Assembly (NCBI GenBank): GCA_943737045.1
Contig: CALSFV010000069.1
Coordinates: 450,101 to 514,100, forward strand
Source: Parapristionchus giblindavisi
Taxonomy: Eukaryota > Nematoda > Chromadorea > Rhabditida > Diplogasteridae
Reading direction: 5' to 3'
DNA length: 64,000 nucleotides
The notes under the pieces are model-generated. The model searched no databases. It had not been told where the DNA came from and was given only the letters and a program-made list of their open reading frames with translations. The translations under genes and the position numbers were made by a program. Positions 23,720-36,563 of this stretch are shown one piece after another. Numbering within the stretch: the stretch's first letter is position 1; every line of letters begins with the position of its first letter.

Positions 23720-26401
23720 CTAAAATCTGATAATTTCCTTGGATGAGCATCATCTGCATTGAGTGATCCTTTTCTGTTTCCACCCGGAGTTGAATTACGT
23801 CTACATCTTAAGTGGAATAGAGATTACGGTAGTTTGGAATAAATAAACTAACTCTAATCCATTGAAATATTCAGAATGAACACCAAATGAACTTTTTCTT
23901 CTTGTTTGTCTCATATTAATATCAAATCCATCACGGAGATGGTCAACTATTGAACATACTAATTGTCTCCATGCACGACTACAATCATATTCATTATTAT
24001 TATCTCAATCTATTCATGTGTAACTTGTTCATCAATATAAATAAGTAATAGAAATGAAAGATACAATCACCTGGTCTCTTTACTTTGTTGTATTCCATCC
24101 AATTTCACTATCACCTGTAAAGAGTAAAATTAGAAGGAATCAAAAGTCAAATAAAGTATAAATAATTACGTCAATAAAAATTTCTCCAAATTGTTCAAAT
24201 TCTTTAATTCCAATACCATCGAGATTATGATGAGCTCCTCCTACTGAACGAACTTCTTCTTCTATTCCCTAAATAATCATTCAATACTTATTATCAACTA
24301 TTTAGTCTATCCATATCTCTATTTGTCTACCTCCATTCTTTATCTCACATCATCATCTACTCTTACATTATATTATTCAAAACAGCTTTTGACTACTATA
24401 TTCAAAAGACTTATTGTATTGATTACATTATAGTAGATCTACCTCATCAGATTCAATAATCCTCTGTATCAATCTTGACAGATATCTCGCATGATCAGAT
24501 AGAGTTCGAATCTATAAACGATATATTCATTATATGAATACAATAAATGTATTATAATCTAGACAATATATGAAATCATGTAATTGATGAATAAACATAT
24601 TGTAATTATATTTATATTTGAGTCTATTCATGTATAAGATAGATGGATGAGATGACGTCAGAGAATAAAAGAAGAAAGAGATAATAATAGATTATGAATG
24701 AATGTTCATGAATAAACATATTATATACGAGACATTGAATAGACAAGCGAATGAATATAACTGAAAACAGATATCATACAAAGTCTTTAGATAATGTTCA
24801 ATTATAATTTAGTATCTTTAAGCTTATGCAAAATAAACAATTGATTTATGATTTATAAGAAGAAAGAATAAGATAATAATTAATGGAGTTAATGATAAAC
24901 CTGATTAGGACAAGTTGATAATGAATTGGATGCAGATGCAAATGATGATGCCACACATGGACATGATGTTTCTAACTAAATTATCCATTTATTGATTATT
25001 TTATTGATTGATTTATTTACTCTTTGAAAACATCTTCTCAATACTCCATTCAATGCTTTTGTATTCACATGTTTCCAAGATTTACGAATCAGAAGAACCT
25101 ACAACGATGAAAGTATTTTAGATAACTTTAAAACTTAATTCATTTCTCATTTTCATTTTCTCTTAGTCTACTCATCACAGAAGGTATTTCTCTCTATAGA
25201 TGGAACGAACAAAATGGACCCTTTTAGGAGAAAGAAGAATGCAGACTTCAAAGAATAGAGGGAGAGGGAGAGGGAGAGGGAGAAGGAGAGAGGGGGAGAA
25301 AGGGAGAGGGAGAGATTCAGATATAGGGAGAGGTAGAGATATAGAATGGAAGTACCTGTGATGGTGTAAGTTGTGTACAAATAGATATAGAAATAGTTTG
25401 TCGTCCTTTTCCATCTCCTTTTTCTATAATAGAAGAGATGATTGAGATGAAGTAAAATGAGAAAGTGAAAGTGACAAAACCATCTCAAGACTATTCATAA
25501 CAACAAATAAACCACAGATTACATGCTATTAATAAATCTCCAATATTATTTATCATATTTAGAGTTCTCAATTTTGAGTCTAACAATAAGTACTATAATC
25601 ATGATGATTATTCCATTTGAATTGAAATGTAAAATATTGATGATACAATATTCATTGTGAGTTAAATGGAAATGAAAACGAATACTAAAAGAGAAGATTC
25701 TTTCTATGTAATCCCATACTCTCCACGTATAGAGAAGAGAATAGATTGAATAGATAGATGAATAGATAGAATAGACAGTTAAAGAGACAAATAGTTGTTA
25801 GTATTTGTTATCCATATCAAACCACACAAATTACTCCTTCTTCTGTAGATAAAAGTAGTTGTTATGAAGATGAATAGAGGAATAAATAGAATAAAGAATG
25901 AATAAACCTCTATCCGAAGATGAACGAATAAGAGATGATATAGGAGATGAACGAGGGATTGGAGATAATGATCGAGATGATCGAGGAGATGATAATGGTA
26001 ATGATAATGTTGATGAATCATTCATTGATGATGATGATACTGTAATCCAATATCGATTGATTCATTGAAGGAATAGAATATGAGAAATGAATAAGGTTAG
26101 AAGATTAAGAAGCGATAGATGTAAGATGGAAGAGGAGGAGACAGAGGCAGAGGGAGGGAAAAGGGAGAGGGAGGGAGGGTAGAGGGAGAGATATATTCTC
26201 ATTTCTTCCTTTTCTACTCATTCTTTCCATAAATGGTAAATGGCATCTTCTTCTTCTGGATACGTTTTATGTTCTATATAACTGTTTATTATAGTCAATT
26301 CATATGAGATCATCTAATCATTTCATTGAATAGTCAATGTACATAAGATTACCTTTGAGACTTCGTCCTCGAACCTCAGAGAGAAGAGTTTTAGCTTTCA
26401 T
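23720..26401 (-). CDS. Globin-domain protein with Ser-rich N-terminal extension
   Basis: The C-terminal exons are well supported: TPSQVLLIRKSWKHVNTKAL and NGVLRRCFQR (A/B helices with the conserved Trp), IRTLSDHARYLSRLIQRIIE (E helix), VRSVGGAHHNLDGIGIKEF (F helix, with the probable haem-binding proximal His in GGAHH), FGEIFIDVIVKL, and SRAWRQLVCSIVDHLRDGFD (H helix). A tail rich in Arg, Ser and Asn follows and ends RKLSDF at the TAG, 23720-23722. This architecture is typical of the expanded nematode globin family. The N-terminal part is less certain: a Ser/Pro/Arg exon (25919-26039) and a first exon starting MKAKTLLSEVRGRSLK at 26401, one base after TATTCAG. The exon between them was not resolved. 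Oxygen sensing or redox roles are possible, but the sequence does not decide. Confidence 0.85.
25258..25328. repeat. GAGGGA purine tract in a globin intron
   Basis: Imperfect (GGGAGA)n on the plus strand, therefore polypyrimidine in the sense direction of the globin transcript. It lies in an intron upstream of the A-helix exon. Confidence 0.7.
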
Positions 26402-27605
26402 TCTGAATAGAAGATAGAGATGAGATATGAATAGTTGATATCATATGGGATTCATGTAAATAAAGGATATATAGTGTGACGATTGAGGAATGAGAGATGG
26501 ATAGAGGAGATGAAGAAGAAGAAGATGGAATAGAAGAAGAGGAATCTGATTTAGATGTTGAACTACTTTAAGAGTTATTGAGATGACTGAGTCAAGAGGG
26601 AGAGAAGGGATAAAGGAAGAGGGAGAGAAGGGATAAAGGAAGAGGGAGAGAAGGGATAAAGGAAGAGGGAGAGGGAGAGAATATTGTAGAAGGGAAGAAA
26701 GTGAATCAGTCTCACTCTATCTATTGTCCCTTATTTTACACGCAATCTATCTCTTTAATCTATTTGAGAATAAGAATAGAAATGAGAATAATGAATGAAT
26801 TGGTATTAGAATGTACATATTCAATGTCTATCCAATATATGAATGACTACTCTTTGTATAACATAAACAAATACAATTAAGAATAGATAATGAAATAGAA
26901 TAGTTAAGGAAGTAAAGTTTTTTTCTATTGTGAGCATGAAAGACCAAATAGAATGAAACGGGAAAAAAAATAGTGGAGATGTAGGTAGAAGAAAAAGAGT
27001 CAATTGTCTAGTTGTATTAGACTATTCATCACTCCTTCCTCTTTAGACTACGGTATCTCATTTCAATTTCTCATTACATTGTAGAGTGGACCATTGAGAA
27101 CGACAATGGATTCTCCTATCATATTGGATAATATCAAGCACAACAATATATCCTTTATATCTCTCTCATTCATCATGTGGTTACATGCACACAGGGTCGA
27201 TAAGTTAACAGTTAATGGAAACAACGGGGAAAAGGGAATCGACCAATACTAAACAACGAAAGGGAAAACAAAGACCCAACAAGTAAGTGTTAAAGATAAT
27301 ATGATGAAAGAGAATAAAGATAATGATAGTATAATCGATAGATGAACATCAATTTGTACATGAATGACAATGATAGAATGAATATATTCAATCTTCGTCG
27401 TGCACGAGGAAATTGATGATCATCATGACCTAATAGTGATGCACCATTAGGCACACTACTAATAATCATATTGAATATGATTAGAATGAGAAGAGATGGA
27501 GATGGGGATGTTTATCTCGAGATAGACAGATACACTCAGATTATCAATCAATAAGAGATAATCAAGTGTAATTAGCAAGTGACAACAACTACTATCCCGT
27601 ATGGT
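26402..27605. other. globin-eIF3b spacer with purine tracts
   Basis: About 1.2 kb between two minus-strand genes. It contains a tandem repeat at 26594-26680 and otherwise AT-rich sequence. No convincing exon was found. Confidence 0.45.
26594..26680. repeat. 23-bp tandem repeat, three copies
   Basis: The unit is AGAGGGAGAGAAGGGATAAAGGA, described here as a 10-bp GAGGGA-like half plus AAGGGATAAAGGA. Three head-to-tail copies are followed by simple GGGAGA. Confidence 0.85.
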
Positions 27606-30600
27606 CTAATCTTCTAATCCATCATCTTCAGTTCCAGATGTAGTGCGAGTCTTTTGAGTAGACAATGCTACTGTTATCTTCTCCTATAACAATCAATCAC
27701 TTATTATATATCTAATGAATGAATGAATGATTTACCTCAACCAAATCAACATTCTTATAAGATGCATCATCAGTATCAACACCTCCTCTCAATTGCATTC
27801 TCTTATCTCTAAATGATTTCATCATATCAATATTTCTATTCCTAACAACATCGAATGCTCCCATAATCTTGCGACGTTTGTCAATAACCTGTAATTACAA
27901 ATATCATCATTAGGAATATCAGATTCTTTAAAATGACTCTTACCTCTTGACTAGCCTTAACCTTCTCATCATTATCTTCTCTATCAAACTTAGCAGAAGT
28001 AGTCTTGAGATTCTTTCTAATCTCTTTAACTTTCTGTTCACTCAATTTGACAGGAGGACGAGGTCTCCATTTAAATTGAAGCATTCTTTCAAGATTCTTT
28101 CGAACCAATTCACGACCCTTAATCCATCTTCATAATATATCATAATATATCGATATGCATGTAATACAAGTAATGATAAATAAAATAATACTTGGAAAGT
28201 ATATATTCTGTATCCAAGATCAGCTCCAGCTCTTCCTCCTTGAGTACAACATGATACGAAATAACGACCAGTTGGATCCCAATATCCCTTAAACATTATA
28301 TCATATTATTTCAAATATCTGACATTAAAATAACTAAATGTACCTTATTGAATCCAGGATGTTCAGCTACATTAGTTCTCTTTGCCTCTTGACCACTAGC
28401 ATCAATGAATACAATATTACCTCCAGTTGACATACGAGCAACTACTGCTAACCATCCACCTATATACATCATTCATTCATTCACATTATCTAATGATCAT
28501 ACTACAACAATTTCCCAGACATTCAAAACAATGGTCTTCATTTTCCGAAGGATATTATTAAATAGAAATGGAATAATGACAAGTTGAATGAAATAAAATA
28601 CCGGCAGGTGCCCATTCAACGGAATTCAATTGGGGTACAGCATCTAGTTTAGACATAAGTACAGGTGCATGTTTAGTAGGATCCATACGGTAGACAAGAG
28701 GAAGACATTTGGCTGCATTTCCAGATAGGACACACAGCTTGTCACCTTAAACAACAATAATAAAATGAGTGAATTACATGATTAATTCAATTATACATCT
28801 TTTCTCTAATTATACTTAAAAGTCGGCAATGATTTTTTTAATTTTTAAAGAAATGATTAAACAAAGAATTTTTTATTTGAAAATTTATAGTGTAAAAAAA
28901 ATAAACTGTAACTATTCTTTTGGCATGTTGGAATCACATCAGCCGTTTTGTGCCCAGAGCTTACCATGCTACTACGCATTTTATGCATATTTTATCTAAT
29001 TTTGCATCTTTTTACTTTATTACATATTGGAAAAAAAGAATACGATAGAAAATTTTTTTAAAAAACAAAGAAACCATTTCAAAAAATATAAGAGCGTGCC
29101 GCAGAAAGAGCAAAATATTTCCTCACATTCAACAATCAACACAATGTCTATAATATGGTGTTGTACAGTAATTTGAAATAGCACAAATTTTTGAAACCAA
29201 GTTATTATATTTTTTAGCAATGTAATATTATAATTAATAATATTCATAGCTTGTAACAACGTTTCAAGCTCTTCCATTTAAAGGCCACTTCTTTTTTCAT
29301 TGCAGATTTTATTTAAGAAAATGAGAATAGTGTAAATACCATAAGGTTCCCATCCAAGATTGACGAATGGTTCCTTAAGAGGAATATTCATCTGAGATAC
29401 ATCCTTCTTATCCGACATATCGAACATTTCAATATGAGATGTCACTCCACCCTAAACATAGAAATATCATAAACCATCATGTTCTTCAATAATAATCCAT
29501 CGTAATATGGACCTTACATACATACGTGTACATATACAATATTATATGGAATACATGGGCGGCATTGCGCTAGCGGCAAGACCATCCCGATTTTTGATTC
29601 CGACCCACCCGATTTTTGCCCCAAAATAGCTCAAAAAATTATCCCACGCAGTAAAATTATTATATCTACATGTCCCATATTTTCCTCCGACCCACCGATT
29701 TTACTTTTCAGCGGCAATGGCCGCGCATGTATGATATGGACAAAACAAAGTAATATTAATAAAGTAGTACGAACGAAATAAAGTAATATCAAACTAACGA
29801 TATATTTGATTTCTCCATTATCTTTGGTTGCCTTCTTCTGATATCTCTGAGTGTGGATAGCAAGGCGCATACCAGATTGCTTAAATAATAATGTTACCGC
29901 GAAAACAATAAATTACACAAAAATACATATAACGAACTTGCTTCTGGCGGTTTAAATGTTATATGAAAAAAAAATATAAATGACAAACCTGCCAGAACAT
30001 CTGAGCTTCAGCAACATTGTAAATACGAGCAGTTCTCAGTTTAGAACCTTGAGGAACTTCAAGAAGACCAAACTCAGCTGGGACATCACCATCACCCTAT
30101 ACATAAACATTATTATATTGAAGACAAAGAATAGGAAATGAAACAAGATAAGATTGGAAAACTAACCTCTGAGTAGTATGCAAGAACATTCTTAGAAGGA
30201 TTCCAACTGAATGATTTCAGATTCTCAATAATGATAGATCTTCTATTCAAAAGTTCCATTGTAGAAGTCTCGAAGATGGAAATTCCATTGACCTTCAACA
30301 TCGAATTATAGCATAACGTAAAATAAAATTATATTGTAGCGAAGAGTGTGGGAAGGTATATGAACATTGTGACATTAAGCAACATTTGACTCCTTTTCAG
30401 GTACCCTCATTGTCAGTTCAATTCACCATTATATATGAACATTAGGATTATTTTAGTATGCCTAAGTAATTCGACCGGTACACACTTTACAACATACAGT
30501 GTAGCCTAAAAGTCATGGGACGCTTTTTCATTTTTTTATAACTTTTGATCCAGAAAAGCAATCAAGCTGAGATTTTCAGTCAATGTACAGAATTTATCAG

Positions 30601-33283
30601 GGAATATTACCATGATGTGTTGGTATACTTAAATTAGTTCACTGATGCGTAGTGATGACGCTATCGAAATACACTTTTTTTGAAAATTTACATTTCTTTA
30701 GTGAAAGGTCCTGTTCTTCTGAAACATTGTGAGAGTGGAGACCCCCACTAGGGCTGCACAGTCACACAATCCGGAATGGCTCCGATTCCGATTTCAAGCT
30801 GTAGCAGGGTCACAACTTTGACCCCCAAAATTTATAACTCAGCTTCTAGATGTACTAACAACCCGTTCTAATTGTAAGTGCCAAAATGATACTAGTGGCG
30901 AGTAATGTTTATCCCCAGATTATGGTAGTCATAGCTCGCCATTTGCCCTCAGGGCATAAAATATTTTTGTGGGGAGGACTGATTTTGAGACCCTACCGTG
31001 CAGCTTTGCAATATATCATATAATATTTATTTCCCTTATTTTGGTTTAGTTCCGATTCCTTTCAAACCCGTAGCAAAAGTTATGCTGAGGTCTACTCGAT
31101 TTCAGCGATCAAAGATCAAAATACGAAGATCAAAGATCGAGGTTCAGCAATAGTGTAAAAATTTTTGTGAACATCTCTAACATGCATAGGTGCTTTGCAA
31201 ACAAGAGATTTCATCAAAAGAGGCCCAGGGACGAGAGCAGTGAGAGAGAAAGCGCAAGAGCGTTTCTAGATGTGCTAACAACCCGTTCTAAGTGCTGAAA
31301 TGATGCTAGTGTCGATTAATGTTTATCCCCATATTATGGTAGTGATAGTTCGTCATTTGCCCTCAGGGCATAAAATAATTTTTATGGGGGACGACCGATT
31401 TTGAGACCCTGCCATTCAGAGGGCGGGTCTTCTAAAATTATGGTTCCTGCGCAAGCAGCTTTGGAATATATCATATATTAATTTCCCATATTTTGGTTTA
31501 GTTCCGATTCCTTTTAGACCCGCAGCAAACGTTATGCTGAGGTGTACTCGGTGCGCACTCTTGCGCTTTCTCTCTTACTGCTCTCGCCCCTGAGCCTCTA
31601 TTGATGAAATCTCTTAGTTTCAAAGTACCAATTCATGTTAGAGATGTTCACAAATGTTTTTACACCATTGCTCAACTTTGATCTTTGATGTTTGTATTTT
31701 GATCTTTACTCGCTACAACCGAGTACACCTCAGCATAACGTTTGCTGCGGGTCTAAAAGGAATCGGAACTAAACCAAAATATGGGAAATTAATATATGAT
31801 ATATTCCAAAGCTGCTTGCGCAGGAACCATAATTTTAGAAGACCCGCCCTCTGAATGGCAGGGTCTCAAAATCGGTCGTCCCCCATAAAAATTATTTTAT
31901 GCTATGAGGGCAAATGACGAACTATCACTACCATAATATGGGGATAAACATTAATCGACACTAGCATCATTTCAGCACTTAGAACGGGTTGTTAGCACAT
32001 CTAGAAACTGAGTTATAAATTTTGGGGGTCAAAGTTGTGACCCTGCTACAGCTTGAAATCGGAATCGGAGCCATTCCGGATTGTGTGACTGTGCAGCCCT
32101 AGTGGGGGTCTCCACTCTCACAATGTTTCAGAAGAACAGGACCTTTCACTAAAGAAATGTAAATTTTCAAAAAAAGTGTATTTCGATAGCGTCATCACTA
32201 CGCATCAGTGAACTAATTTAAGTATACCAACACATCATGGTAATATTCCCTGATAAATTCTGTACATTGACTGAAAATCTCAGCTTGATTGCTTTTCTGG
32301 ATCAAAAGTTATTAAAAAAATGAAAAAGCGTCCCATGACTTTTAGGCTACACTGTACATGGGCGCCAACATGGGGTGCCCCCTGTAAAATTAAGGATTTT
32401 CCAAAATTTGTGGAATGCCCTCTGTAAAAATGATGTGTATGAGAAATTTTTGAAGAAAAAAGTGAAGGCCCCTGTAAAATTAACCATTTTTCGTTCGAAT
32501 GCCCCCCTGTAGAATCGAGCTCCAGGTTCCCCGCCCATGTATGATTTACAATGTTAACTTCCAAATGAGGAAATATTTCATTATTTAGATAATAATGTAA
32601 CTCAACAAACCTTTTTCTCCTTCTCAAGTTTATCCTTCTCTGGAGCCTTTGCACATGCAAAGTACTTCTCATCATGAGACCAACTTAAATACAATACTAT
32701 CATTCATAACAAACATCAGATAATCATTCTCTCATCATCTACTTCACATTAATAATAACAATTGTATGATGAAATATATACCAGAAGAATGGCCAACAAG
32801 GTAGATGATCTCTGTTAGTGAGTGCATAAAGGGAGAATCCCTTTAATTGTTCACCAGTGAATACATCCCAAATACGAAGACAATCTTCATCTTCACCCCA
32901 CCTTCCACCAGATGGAGCATATGTTACCAAGTAACTAAATTTATCATACAATTATATAATTATGGTCTATGACAACTATTGCTTACTTTTCATTTGGAGA
33001 GAAATGTATGAAATTCACGTTGGCGTGGGCGAATCGACGATATCTAAATATTGCAGTTATAGTTAAACACTTTATGAAATTTAAATAACAATCAATACAC
33101 TATAAATAAAACAGAAAGTCACGATGTTTGTTACCGGCCACGCCCCCTTTTCTCTCTCTTTTTCTTTTCCACTCTCTATGTCACCCATTCTCTCTCCGCC
33201 GCGCACCACAAGTTTCATGTTAAAACAAGTAGCGCGCGCAGCTCTCTCTCTCTTTCTCTCTCTCTCTCTCCTCTCTCTCTCTC

Positions 33284-33314
<31 letters not shown>

Positions 33315-35153
33315 TTCTCTCTTTCTCTCTCTCTCTTCTCTTTTCTCTCTCTCTCACAATCAGCTCCGACTTGGCGGAGCCCACGGCTGGTAAGTAATAT
33401 TTCCACTTAAAGACGGTATCCCTAGGAGAATTACATGTTCAAATTCGCGGGAGACCCCCATACGGAAAAGTCGAAGTAGAAAATTTCATAGAAATCAGCA
33501 AAAATCACAACGCAAAGTTGTGGTTGAACTCGTCAGCTACGGCCTTTGAGCGCGCCGTAGACCACTAGGACATCAATAGACAAATGTTTGCTTGGGAAGT
33601 GCTATACCTATTCATGATCTCTTGGTATTCCCTGGTTGTATGATCAGATGTCAGCCTATTCCTTACGCCAATCAACCATCGATTTGCCAAAATCGATTGG
33701 ATAGAAGACGAGTCGCTTCCTATCCAGTCTATCTTTTCCCTTTCACTATATTTTGACACTGCCCCGGCGTAGATATCAATTACCATTTTTCAAAAACTTT
33801 CAAAAATTTCAAAAACTACCGTATGATAGTTCGTCAATTCGTGGTGGGACAAAATTTCACGTTCAAACATTTTCGGCATTTCAATCAATGTTTTTATGGG
33901 GAACTCTCCCTTTAATATAGAGTATGATAAAAATCAATATTCATCATTAGAAGAACCTATTTACAACATAAAATAAGACCATCAAGAAGGAAAAAAGAAT
34001 ATACATAAAACGCTAGAACACGCGGTATTATTAAAAGCAATATGACATATATTCATTAGAGGTATTCAATTTATATTTTTTAAATGTACTGAATTGTACC
34101 AATTGTTAGTATCTAACCTCTCAAACTTGTCACCAGCCCAAAGGATTACTCCTCTGTTGTGAATAGTAGTGAGATATGTTCCATGAGGAGACCAACGGAA
34201 TACAGACTCTGTCCATCCCTTAAACAGAGATTATGCAATCTTAGACTCCAAGTATTTAATTGCTTACAGGTCTCTCAGCATCACCAACTACTTCAGGATC
34301 ATGTCCTTTGATGTTCCACATAACAGAGACAGTCTGATATCCATTCTTCTCGTATTGAACAGCAAACTGATCACGACAACGAGTATTGTGCAACCATGAC
34401 CATAGATCACCCTTAATATATCAATTAGTATCCCAATATACATCCCGAAATAATAAAGATTATAACGAGAGTAGCAAAATAAATAGAGTTAAAAAATACA
34501 ATATCTTGGTAAGGTTGAGCGGTAGGAGTCTGCCAGTTCTCATCAGGTTTCGAAATAGACACTTGATTGGAGAAAATGATTGCCTAAAATACACTAATGT
34601 CTAACCAGATAAAATGAAATAAGATAAACCTGGAAAGTGTGATTCTTATCCAGCTTGTATCCATCAAGAACGGAGCATGCGTACTCTGCAATCACTTTAT
34701 CGGGCCATTCAACGAAGCATGCACCCTACAATGATATATTAAAGAATACATTTAGTAAAACCGAAATAAACATACCCGTGAGACGCCGGCCTCATCAGTT
34801 GGAATAGTGAAGTTGTTTCCGGGATTTATGTTATCGAAGATCTTCTTCAGAACGTTGGTTAGCTTGCCAATACTAGAAAAAAATTCGGAATGAATTCAGA
34901 TATGGTTGTTGAATATAATTACCGTTCAGGACCAACAGCAGGAAGGCCAAAGACGAGAATGGAATTATCTTCGTATTCGCTAATAAGTGGTCGTTGCTTC
35001 AGAACATCACCAACAAGTTCTACAACAAAGCAATGAATGGTCTATGTTGCGGAGTGACAAACCTTCATCGTCAATATCATCGACATAACTTGCAGGGTCG
35101 TCGAAGCAAGGCTCTTCCTCTTGATTTTCCTTGTTGAGATCAGCCTCGACCAT
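27606..35153 (-). CDS. eif3b: Eukaryotic translation initiation factor 3 subunit B
   Basis: eIF3b is the scaffold of the eIF3 complex on the 40S ribosome. The start at 35153 gives [15 protein letters not shown], then an RRM ([45 protein letters not shown]). The beta-propeller begins [20 protein letters not shown] and includes [109 protein letters not shown] and [20 protein letters not shown]. The C-terminal helix begins [28 protein letters not shown], the usual eIF3b tail signature, is followed by a short acidic end and TAG at 27606. Two introns are greatly enlarged by transposons and simple repeats (30302-32609 and 33044-34117). No shared exon appears damaged. Confidence 0.95.
28801..29340. 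other. long AT-rich eIF3b intron
   Basis: About 500 bp with many homopolymeric A and T runs. I see no terminal repeats, exon or RNA gene in it. Confidence 0.4.
29552..29733. mobile_element. MITE family A, copy 3, in an eIF3b intron
   Basis: The left end TACATGGGCGGC and the right end CCGCGCATGTATG resemble the family A ends, with the internal GCGCTAGCGGCA word and CCGACCCACCCGATTTTTG words (reverse of the family core). The flanks ATATGGAA (29544-29551) and ATATGGAC (29734-29741) match at 7 of 8 bp. Confidence 0.75.
30493..32543. mobile_element. MITE family B, copy 1, split by a mariner-like insertion
   Basis: The MITE starts CATA at 30493-30496, continues CATGGGCGCC at 32357 after the mariner-like element, and ends GCCCATGTATG at 32543. 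The outer flanks CTTTACAA (30485-30492) and ATTTACAA (32544-32551) match at 7 of 8 bp. Inside are repeats of a CCCCTGTAAAATTAA word. Removing the mariner restores a normal CATACATGGGC terminus. Confidence 0.85.
30497..32354. mobile_element. mariner/Tc1-like foldback element inside MITE B
   Basis: The termini are CAGTGTAGCCTAAAAGTCAT and its exact inverse, with TA on both sides (30495-30496 and 32355-32356), as expected of the Tc1/mariner superfamily. The arms run about 760-800 bp. Between them (about 31260-31550) is a third, same-orientation copy of the part of the arm beginning TTCTAGATGT at 30844. No transposase frame was seen. It is in an eIF3b intron. Confidence 0.85.
33120..33560. repeat. 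(CT)n tract and GC-richer insert in an eIF3b intron
   Basis: A long run of CTCTCTCT with TTTCTC interruptions spans about 33152-33357, on the plus strand, so purine-rich in the eIF3b transcript. It is bordered by GC-richer sequence (ACCGGCCACGCCCCC at 33135, GGCGGAGCCCACGGCTGG at 33374). The long Leu/Ser or Arg/Glu frames here are products of the repeat. Confidence 0.75.
33500..33575 (-). repeat. possible tRNA-derived repeat
   Basis: On the minus strand, CCTAGTGGTCTACGGCG resembles an A box. CTACGGC and GCCGTAG form a perfect 7-bp stem just after it, and CGAGTTCAACCAC resembles a B box (8 of 9 core positions). It is too short and lacks an acceptor stem for a true tRNA. Confidence 0.3.
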
Positions 35154-35569
35154 TGTCAGGAGGTGATACTTGGCCTATTGGGCCTGTTCCAAGTGTCTGA
35201 ACGTCGTTACATCATTAATGTTAAAATGCTCGGACGTGATCATTCAACGCCAATTTTCATCATTAATTTAAATTGAATTGACACCAAAGTTTCATAGGGT
35301 ATGAATTCGGTGATGGTGAATCCAGGAACGATGTAAAATTATTAATAACACGAATGAGTAGCATAATAAACCACTTTAAACGAATAAACATAGATATTGC
35401 ATAGCAAAAATGGCCCCAAACGGAAAACATAAAATTGCGGGAACACATATTTCGTAATGAAGTATACGGTAGTTCAATTTTCGTTGTCATTCAGTCAGAA
35501 AAGAAACAATCCATTTTTGAAAGCGGATATTAAATAATAACTTTTCCACATTGTAATATTACTGTGCAT

Positions 35570-36367
35570 CAGGGATGGGCGAACATGATCAGACGAAAAA
35601 TATTCGAAAACGAAAAAATTTCGTTTCAAAATCTCGAAAAAAATTAGAAAAATTCGAAAAAAACGAAAAAAATAAAATTTTACTGTTAAAGTAATTTATA
35701 ATGTTGAAATCGTTGAGATCGAAAGTCATTCTTTATTGGATGCTTCCAGAAAACTTATTTAGGTAAACTATGGAAGAGGAAGAAACAATAAGAAACGTAA
35801 ATTCGCCACTTCACCTCAATTGAGGGGAGCTCAAACGAAACTCATGATCATGCATGAGAGGAATATTGACATTGAGACAAATCAGAGATTCGAAATAGGA
35901 ATCAGAGAGACGACTACGATTGTCGGTCAGGATGGTTTCCGCAGTAGAGAAAAATCTCCCCACTTCCATACTTCCAGGGACGGAATTTTTTTCACATGAA
36001 TTTTCTCTGCTAGATGTTCGTGAATTTGGCTTGAAATTATATAGAAAAACTCGTCAGATTCATCGTCAGCGATTCAGAAAAAGTGAAAATACAGTAAGAA
36101 CTCGATCATTTCTAAAAAAACCGTATAAACGGTATAATACACAGTATGAAAAAAAGGCATTGAATTCCTTTCGAAAATACCTTTTTAATAGTTGATCATC
36201 CCCTTTTTTCTGTATATTTTGTTGGTGTTGAACTCCCAGAATATCTAGTGTAAAACTGAAAAATTTCCAAGGAAGACGAAAAATTTTTCGATCGAACAAT
36301 TTTTCGTCTGGGGGTCGAAAGAAACGGAAAAAAATGAACACGAAAAATCTTTTTTCGCCCATCCCTG
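35570..36367. mobile_element. hAT transposon remnant with 8-bp target duplication
   Basis: The termini are CAGGGATGGGCGAA and TTCGCCCATCCCTG, perfect inverted repeats of hAT type. CTGTGCAT flanks both sides (35562-35569 and 36368-36375). The element is 798 bp, far shorter than an autonomous hAT, and still carries the end of a transposase on the minus strand. It lies between eIF3b and the DAPIT-like gene. Confidence 0.93.
35811..35990 (-). pseudogene. hAT transposase C-terminal dimerisation domain, truncated
   Basis: The minus-strand frame reads SVPGSMEVGRFFSTAETILT then DNRSRLSDSYFESLICLNVN, and stops with TGA at 35811-35813. This is the classic hAT C-terminal motif (PGS..VER.FS.AG.I.T..R.RLS...F..L..L..N). 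The usual VER is VGR here. The catalytic core and zinc finger are missing, so the element cannot move by itself. Confidence 0.88.
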
Positions 36368-36563
36368 CTGTGCATGTATAATTTTTAATTCTATTTCAAT
36401 AATGACTATTAGCCTTCTATTTGAAATTACACTATTGTTTTTCACTGACAGCTTATATGATGCAATGTGGTATATGTCAGGCAAGTATATTTATTAATTG
36501 GATGTATAATTCTTTATCTGAATCAAAATCTACTCGTCCTCAATCCATGCATATAAATGACAT

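Noticed and set aside
32280..32675. 131-residue minus-strand frame
   Set aside because: It runs across the mariner arm end, a MITE and an eIF3b exon; only the exon part is coding.
35920..36195. Plus-strand 91-residue frame
   Set aside because: It is antisense to the hAT transposase remnant, which has the clear family motif.
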